Shown here piece after piece: positions 1-8,300 of a stretch of DNA of 64,000 nt. How positions within the stretch are numbered: the first letter of the stretch is position 1; every line of letters starts with the position of its first letter. The stretch is taken from assembly GCA_950295325.1 (NCBI GenBank), contig OX485803.1:66167554-66231553 (forward strand). The letters run 5' to 3'. Below the pieces are notes generated by a model. The model was given only the letters and a program-made list of their open reading frames with translations. It did no database searches and was not told the origin of the DNA. The translations under genes were made by a program, and so were the position numbers. This DNA is from Polytrichum commune. Lineage: Eukaryota > Streptophyta > Polytrichopsida > Polytrichales > Polytrichaceae.

Positions 1-80
1 CCAGGGCTCACTCATGAGGGGGGGAGGAAGTTTTACTCGCCCGCGAGGAACCTCCTCCCCCCCTCATCACTGAGCCCTGG
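1..80. repeat. Palindromic hairpin element P0
   Basis: This is an imperfect inverted repeat with an 8-base spacer, TCGCCCGC, near 37-44. The right arm (45-80) ends CACTGAGCCCTGG and the left arm starts CCAGGGCTCA, so the two ends pair. The left inner arm carries several mismatches. The sequence belongs to the same family as the palindromes at 471-815, with the core GGTTCCTC / GAGGAACC. The left edge may be cut by the window start. Confidence 0.8.
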
Positions 81-470
81 CTCTCAAGGGTCTTCAACTT
101 GACTATGCCTAAGTTCTTTAGGTCAAGCCTTGCGGCCGAATGTTTGTGTTTTTTATTTTTAGTGATGTAGGTTTCCAATTTCTAAACCACATTTTGTACT
201 ATATAGATGTCCTTGTGGAGGACATGCGGTTTATTTAACCATATGCCTAGATGCGCCATGAGACTCCGTTGCATCCCCTGCAATCTCATCCGATTTTATT
301 CATCCAAAATTTGGTTAGTGTTCCTTAAAGGATATACATCCATAGGTATGTCCGTCATCTATTTCACTTTCATCAGAGGTCTAACGCTAAACACCACTAA
401 ATAAGATATCAAGTGTTTGATTATATCTAATGTTGCTACCACCATACCTTAGGAAGGGGTCACCGCTCAC
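81..470. other. Intergenic, no gene seen
   Basis: AT-rich sequence between palindromes. The only open frame (207-404) has no recognisable features and no coding character, so I see nothing supportable here. Confidence 0.6.
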
Positions 471-547
471 AAGGGGTCAGTGATGAGGGGGGGAGGAGGT
501 TCCTCGCGGGCGAGAGGAACCTCCTCCCCCGCTCATCACTGAGTCCT
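471..547. repeat. Palindromic hairpin element P1
   Basis: Inverted repeat with arms of about 33 bases (473-505 and 514-546) around the 8-base spacer GCGGGCGA. The arms differ at a few positions. It shares the core GGTTCCTC / GAGGAACC with P0 and P2-P4. The spacer is the exact reverse complement of the one in P0 and P2. Confidence 0.9.
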
Positions 548-553
548 GCCTCA

Positions 554-633
554 CAAGGGGTCAGTGATGAGGTGGGGAGGAGGTTCCTCTCGCCCGCGAG
601 GAACCTCCTCCCCACCTCATCACTGACCCCTTG
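554..633. repeat. Palindromic hairpin element P2 (perfect 36-bp arms)
   Basis: Left arm 554-589 and right arm 598-633 are exact reverse complements over 36 bases, separated by the 8-base spacer TCGCCCGC. This is the cleanest member of the upstream cluster. Perfect arms suggest recent formation or ongoing correction between the arms. Confidence 0.95.
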
Positions 634-815
634 CTCTGCGAGGCTGATAACCTCACAAGGGCTCACTGTGAGCTGGGGAGGTGGTTCCTCACGGGCGAGA
701 GGATCCTCCTCCCCCCTCATCACTGAGCCCTGGCTCTGCGAGGCTGATAACCTCACAAGGGCTCACTGTGAGCTGGGGAAGTGGTTCCTCGCGGGCGAGA
801 GGATCCTCCTCCCCT
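634..815. repeat. Direct pair of palindromic elements P3 and P4
   Basis: Two palindromes lie in direct repetition with a 100-bp period: the stretch from 634 recurs from 734 almost unchanged through the left arm. Spacers are ACGGGCGA (691-698) and GCGGGCGA (791-798). P4 loses its right arm after about 814, where sequence unrelated to the repeat begins. The cluster ends about 100 bp before the first ATG of the large gene, so it may lie in its promoter or leader. Confidence 0.85.
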
Positions 816-919
816 TCGCAATGTAGAAACACTATCACACCACTCTTGAGGTTCTCTTTCACACCACACTCTTGAGACTTCACACTCTTTCATACAGTCC
901 ACATACACTAACCATTTCA

Positions 920-2348
920 ATGATTCGTGCAGGTGACATAGAGAGAGAAGTTTTATGGACCGATCTTGTTGGGGATATCCAAGTGGGGCCGAAGGGTGTC
1001 CACTGGGAATTAAGGGACACCCACTTGCGACACTGGTCGCTGCAAGTACATAGAAAAGACAATGAATCGCCTCTAAAATTAACATTCGCGTACCGGGTGG
1101 ACAAAAGCTGGATTCCAAACCCGGGAAATGCAATTACCTCGGCTGCTATCGGTGATAGCGACAAACTAAACGTGTCGGTCGTCGAAGGACTTGAAACACG
1201 AATTTTGTCCATCGATTGCAAGAGACACAGATTCCATATGGAGCCGTTCACGCAATCAATCTCGACGCTCCCTACTGCGGACAAAGAAGATATGGAGAGA
1301 GTGATGGGTTCTGGCATTTCCAAGAAGGCCATAAATTTTATACTTGAAGCAATAGGTGATATCAATGCAAGAGAGGCGTCCGAGAAGGAGGCGCTAAAGA
1401 AGCAAAAGAAGAAACAAGCGGAGACTCTTGTCGCTTCTAGGAATGATGGAGGAAATAAGAAGACACAAAAGAAACAGAGACCCGGAGAGGAAGCTGGAGG
1501 AACACGAGAGACTTCTAAGAGGTCTAAGAATGTTGCAGGTGACATTGGTCCGTTGGCCAGGACCCTCAACCCAACGCCAATTCTTGAGAACAATCCCGAG
1601 GAGACAACGGGCCCAAGGAAACCCCCGGCCACGAAGAGGACAACTGATGAACCCATGAAGACCAAGGCTAAGAAGATGAAGGCGACGGATGACACAGATG
1701 AAACTCCCCTAGTGCTCACTGCAGCAGAGAAGGGGAGAGTTATCGCGCAAGTTTGGAGGAAGCTGCAGCGGACCGGAAAAAGTTTGTCCAATTATTTGGA
1801 CACCTTTACCCTTCGGTGTGGAGAAAGTTTTCTATGTCCACATCAAGAAAATGATGCAAGCTAAATCTTACCAGGTTACGCGCCCACTGGATAAAGCCGG
1901 GGTAGCACTCATGAAGAACTACCTGATACAGACTCCACCGGCATGGTCTCATCACAATCTTTGCCTAATGCCGAAGCTCAATAAGGGTGAAAGATGGAGA
2001 AAATGGATGACTTGGGACGACATCAAGAATGGAAATTTTATCATTATCAACGGTCAACACAGCGTGGCTGCATCAAGGGAAATTATAGGGCACAAAGATA
2101 CAGAACAAACATTGAAAGATAAATTGAAGACGTGGCCTTGTACAATTGTCTGGAGCGAGGATCCAAGCATAACAGTCCGCCTATCTTATACCCTAAATAA
2201 CTCCAATTCATTTAACAAGTTCACCCCTACTTGGACAACCCATATTATATATTGTCGTAGAGTGTGGGTGAAACTAGGCAGGCCCCAGAAGCAACGGATT
2301 AACAAAGCCGAGGCAACGCTCGACCCCAAAATGATGGAGGCATGGAAA
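920..2348 (+). CDS. Exon 1: basic linker and ParB/sulfiredoxin-like segment, frameshifted
   Basis: The N-terminal ~270 residues are lysine-rich and low in complexity from about residue 150 on. The conserved part follows (about 1,850-2,340) and includes the motif INGQHSVAAS at ~2056-2085. This matches the G-x-H-R-x-x-A signature of ParB/Srx-fold proteins, with Ser in place of the usual Arg. Just before it lies a tryptophan-rich stretch (RWRKWMTWDDI). The frame moves twice between ~1745 and 1835. The segment EEAAADRKKFVQLFGHLYP is in one frame and KKMMQAKSYQVTRPL in the next. No splice signals explain this, so one-base deletions are the simplest reading. The exon ends AAA|GTAAGT at 2348. Confidence 0.55.
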
Positions 2349-5300
2349 GTAAGTATGCATATTCATACAATGCACTTCCTCACTCCCTCCCTTCCTCACT
2401 CCCATGTAGTGCTCAAGGGAGGTTCCTCTCGGCCGAGAGGAACCTCCCTTGATAACTACATGGGAGGGATACATTCCTAAAAAGACATTACTACCTAAAT
2501 AGCAAGCTAATATGATGCCATGGTTGATTTCTTTCCCACTCCATCTCTCCTGTCTATTTCCCTTATGTTTGTATTCTAACACTTCCACATTGCAGAATTT
2601 TACAACAAGCATGGAGGCTTCGTTCACTGCCATTGCGAGAGGTATCACCCACGCGGACCTTAATGCTGAGCTCGCAATCATCATGGCCGACGATGAGACT
2701 GCCAGGTTGTGGAAGAAGATCTTCATTGCGCATGAGAAGGGGACCCTCATGAATCCCAACAAGCCAGGATCAACCTATTTGGATGAATACCTCGAAACGC
2801 AACAGAGACAACAAGTGCGTCATGAGAAGAAGAAATCGGCAACCACATTCGAGGAGAAGCCTTATGTCTGCAAACCATTAACTCGAGAAACTTTTAGGGT
2901 CTTGGCCGGTTTGACTAAACCTGACTATCTTTTGTGTGCAAAACGAATACTCGAAGTGAGGCCAGGCGAAGAGGTTCTTAGAGTGACTTTCAGGTCAACA
3001 AAGAACTCTAATGTGTCACTCTTGAAGTCGTGGTGTATCTTTAGGAAGTGGAAAAACATACTGCTGCAAGAATTGTCAGCACGTGACCCAAAAGATCTTG
3101 GCATTTGGGGAAAGGACGCGGAGGGTGCTGAGTGTCTCAACCGATCCGTTTGGTCTAAATTCAAGAAGGACCACTGTATCTCGAAGGCCAAGTGGATGAA
3201 GCTTTACCATGTTGCTACTGATAGTTGGCTGAACAAGAAGCGGATGCCCAATAACAAGTTTTTGGATCCGCCCCCAGTATGTATGCGTTTGTTGAATGAG
3301 TGGCATCATACGGACCTTGAAGAGAAAGACGGACAGGTGATTACACGATATGTCGAGTACAACGCTCTCAAAAGGAAGTTGCTGATCCCTGTGCAAGATA
3401 AGCGTGATCTTGATTGGATGTCGAAGTTCACCATAACAGGGGGGGTCATGGACTTTAGATTCATTCCAGGTTGTGTCGATCAACCAGTGTCCTCTTCGGT
3501 CGTGGAGTCCTTGGTGAAGTATTTTACGGATCCAATATGGTCTCCCGGACTCAAGACCATCCCAGCTTGGATGATTGTCTCCGACTTGCGAAACCACAAC
3601 GCAGCTGAGGAATTCATCTCAGCCATAATTCGTAAGCATCCGCAGACGTTCCTGAATATCCCGTCGGTGTATTTACCTTGTCACGCCGAGAATTATCCAT
3701 TCTACAAGGAAGTGGACTGCAAGAGGGAGTCACCGATGATTTACGTGGACTTCCTTACTTGCCCGAGCATCCTCCCGGGCCACAAAATCTTCCGATGTCC
3801 AATGATGCCGCCTGAAGCTCGGCGTTACAATGTGAACCCCAAGGAGTGGTCCGAACTTTCATACGAAGTGACCCGGGGGGAGTTGCGAATGGAGGTTTAT
3901 CTGTCGTTTTTCAGCTTCCTTGGAAGCACGGGAGGAGTCGTGATTAACTTATTCGGCGGCTTGAAGCCAATTGCTGCCGCATTGGTATGTTCTCTGCAAC
4001 ACCCTACACCTAGTCCCTCACTGCCTCTTTCCCCACTTAAAATCTTCCCTGCAGTGTACAAGGGAGGTTCCTCTCGGCCGAGAGGAACCTCCCTTGTACA
4101 CTGCATGGAAGATTTTAAGTGGGGAGGACTTTAAGTTTTAGAGGGTTGAAGTTTAAGGGTTGAAGTTCTTGTTTTAAATGGGTCAAGTTACATAACATTT
4201 ATATTGTTTATGTGGGCAGATGAACGACCAACATGTGTTTTCGTATATGGACTCTTGCTTTGTGCACACGCTGCCCGATAAGATTGAACACATTCGACCC
4301 CTTCGGGCAGTAGACTTCCAAGATGAAGAGGAGGATGATGCTGCGCACGGCAGAGCTTCGCAACCTCATCGTCAACAACATGCAACCCCAGCACTGTTGT
4401 TGGAGGATGCCCCCCGAGATCCTTCACCCGGTGTGGATATCGATGCCATGGACATTGATAGACACGACTCAGAGGGTGACGACTACGAAGAGCCTGAACA
4501 TGACGACGATGACAAAGAGGCGCCTAGCGAGCAGGATACAGACGTCGTTGCTAGCAGAGGGGAGGAACAACAGTTGGAATCGCAATCGGATAGCGATTCC
4601 ATTCAGTCACAAAGGCGACCGCACGATTTTCGTCATTCACCTTCCCCTTTGCAGGCCAGGGTGCTCGACTTTGCTGAGGATCCTGATCATGTCACCTCGC
4701 TGGCGGATGACCCGCTAGAGGAACCACATCAGGAGGTTGAACAGGCGGACACCCACGATGACGATGATGATGATGATGGCGGGGACGAACACGAGGGCGT
4801 GGAGGAGGAAATTGAGGTCCACGAGGAGGACCCTGATGAGGCCGTAGCGGAAGACCCTACTGAAGGGGAAGAGGCCGACCGCGAGGCCCCTGTCGAAGAA
4901 AACACAACCGAATACGTTGTGGGCACACCCGCACCCGATCTTCCAACCACCTCAGGACCACCGTCGCCACCACATCGCCATGAGAGCGGCGAAGATATCC
5001 CACCCCCTAGTCCACCGAAACCCAAGGCTTCCAAGCGAGGGAAGCACAAAGACCGGCAGTCGAAGAGACATAGTACACGGTCTCAAGAGCCGGCGATTAC
5101 AGAGACGTGGGTGGAGGAGAAAATCGTGGGCATCATGAACAGAACACTGCCCACCATGCTATCGGGCTTGCTCCAAGAAGCAATGAGCTTTGCTCGGCAA
5201 CAGACCCCTCAGCCGGTGCCGCAACCAACCCCTACAGTGGAAGTCGCCGTCGGAGCTGCCGAGATCGAGAGGGATATCACACAAGTGGAGGTTGGCGTCC

Positions 5301-8300
5301 AAGGAATGGAGGTGGATCGCGTGGATGGAGCCACGCATATGGAAGTTGAACCTGCAACCGAGGACACCCCCGACGACGAAGAGGCCAATGTAAGTATTCA
5401 AACCCCGTCTCATTTTAATTACTTTCTTTTGACCCTGTTCAAGTGACTGAATCTCCACCTGGATGTTTGATCCAGGTCGGAGACGGCGCGGCATCTTGAA
5501 GCCTCTTGTCGACTAGGACGCCTATTTCTTCAATACATTTAGATAGGATAGTGTAGAATTCATCCCTTGTGGGAAGATGAGGCCATATGTGCCACAATTT
5601 ATTATAAATAAAGTATAATCTTTTGGCTTGGACATGTAGTATCTATTTTGCATTCAAGTGTCTTTAATGATGTCTTGCAATTCACAGGCTTCCTTGCAGA
5701 ACCCAGAACAAGTGGATCAACCACACTTTGCAACATTGTCTCCTCGAACGTCGCCTACTATCAACGACGATCCCATGCCACTCTCGCCCGTTATGGGTCC
5801 CCTAAACGCAACGACAGCAACGGTGCAGAAGCGTGCCCCACCTACAGACTTAGACCCCTCTCCCAGTCAAGATGTGCCATCAATCATCACTATGAGTGAT
5901 AGTCCATTATCGCCAATACGATCACCGCGGACGAAAATCTTACCAACTGGTGGGACGGACTGTGTCCTCCCAGTGGCACATTGTACTGAGCCTCCACTTA
6001 GGCCCTCCGAGCTGGAGTCTGTCCAGCCAACACTAGCTGTCGTCGACAAAGTATCAAATCTCGCCGTAGTGGTTGGTAATACAGAGATTCCTCCGGAGGT
6101 GCAGGCATTGTCGAGTGCCGTCAATATCATCCCGTTGGACTGCCACAGTCCAGAAGCCACTAAAAATGCCCCACAAGCAGTGAAGAGGTATTTGACACGT
6201 TGGCCACGCGGCGACAAGGCTCCCCACCCCGTATTCGACAACACCGATGTCCACGATTTCCGGACGATGCACAACAATCAAGATGAGGACAAATGGCGTG
6301 CCGCTCTTGCCAAAGTGGTGCCTAGTCATGTTAATGTAAGTTTCCTCCATCCCGGACTCAAGGTTATTAGTTTTGATTTACATATTCCTATTTCAACGTT
6401 TTCACTTCTCTTTAATTTATCGTCGCGTAGTTTTGGGTTCAGGGTCCACAACACTCAATAACGCCTGTGGATGCGCCTATACCAAAACACATTGTCTATG
6501 ATAAGCTCTTTGTTTACGATGACACCTACCCAAAGGTCAATAGGCCTATCCGCGTATTCACAAGGGAGATGGGAATTGCGTGTGCTAAAAGACTAATGTC
6601 TAAGTATCCTGAAGATCCTTCCTTAGGGTACTCTGCTCGATGGGAATTCAATCCGATACACTACGAGGTATTGGTCCGGGCCCATAAATCCATGCACGTT
6701 CGAGTTCGCCCATACGTCTCGCATACCACACGTGGATTACAAATCAGCACAATCAAGTCATTAATGGTCTGTTCTATCATGCGTAAATTTGCAAGGTCAT
6801 TCTTTGTTTAGTTCATTTTAGCAAATTTCAGAATCTCACATTGGATTCTTGTCGGCAGGCGCCTGCTGCATTGCCCGCCAAGAGGTTCATTGTGGTGTTC
6901 GATTTAAACGGCATATTTTGCCACTGTACCCCCCGTCACAGCAATATGGGGACTGTCCCCACTTGGGTAATGCACGATCGTGCGGCGGACAAACTTCCTG
7001 CCTTGGTAGGGCCCAAGGTTGTCCTCCCTAGACTGGGATACAAGGTGTTTTGGTACCGGATGTCCACAATGTTTCATCTTTGCATATGGTCATCCATGAA
7101 AAAGTCAACTGTCGACCTTGTGGTGGAGTATCTATTTGCTGGGCTGCCAAAACCAGCTTTAGTACTTGGCCAAGAGGATTGCACCACATTCAAGGACATG
7201 TGGGGCAATGTCGTGACGAACCCTTTGAAGCCAACAACTCCATTGTTTTTGAAGAGTTTGGTCAGGAAGTTTTGGTGGCCACCTATATCTTTCGATTCTG
7301 GGAGGATTACAGCTGCAGAGTCAAACACCATTCTAGTAGATGATTGCCCTTACAAATCTGTTTGCAATCCGGACGAGTGTGGTATATTTTCGAATTCGTT
7401 CACAAATAATCGGGTCCATGACGCAGACATGATGAAGGTTCTCCTCCCTTTCTTTGAATCATTGTACTACTTACCAATGTCTGACACACGCGATTTTGTG
7501 GTCAGACATAGATTTGGGCAACAACCTATACCGCATAACGATGCAGTCAAGATGGCAGTTATGCAATCCAACAAGTTCAATGGACCCGAGTTGCAACCCG
7601 TAGAACTCAAGCCAATGGAAATAGTACCTAAATAAGTAGGTTCAATGGACCTTGAGTTGCAACCTCTAGAACTCGCTCCACTAGAAGTAGGAACTAAATA
7701 AGTAGTATTGTATGGCATGTAACATTGTATTTTATGGTATCTCCAGTTTCCTCCTGCTGGGTACACACCTTCCAGTTCCACGCCCTCTGCTTTTGTTTGC
7801 CCGACATCGGGGCATTCACGCAGTCTAATCACAGCGAAACACATTTCACAATCGAGCAAGACATTGGAGATGCCACCAGTGAAAACCTGTCACTCTGAAG
7901 ACCACTTGCACCACTCGCAATGGACTCATGGATCCCCTATGGTAATTTTAAGTTATTTCAAACTTTGACAATGTTATTGTGTACATGTTATTGTAATATC
8001 AAACACACATTTCATTTCCAATTGAGGCTCATTTGTATAAATTTTCGTGAATGTGTATGGAATTGTGCTTCAGCTGCACCAGTGTGTGGGGCATAAAATC
8101 AGGCTCAGTTGCAAATCATATGTATGTATGGCGACAAAAATGTAAATTAGTAAATCAGAGCCTGCTTGTCCCTTTGTCACCGTGCAGGGTGTTGATCTCA
8201 ACATGGAACCCGCAGTGGAAGAGTCTGCACCCCCTTCTGATACGTTGCCCATCGTACGCTCCACCTCTACACGCGAGTACCAAATTTCTCTTATTGAATC

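Noticed and set aside
471-815. CRISPR-like array (regular repeats with spacers)
   Set aside because: The units are themselves palindromes with an 8-base centre and no unique spacers, and the DNA is plant nuclear.
460-883. Several overlapping open frames on both strands near the 5' palindromes
   Set aside because: They are translations of the palindromic repeats (repeated RFLSPARNLLP and GGSSRPRG words on both strands), not genes.
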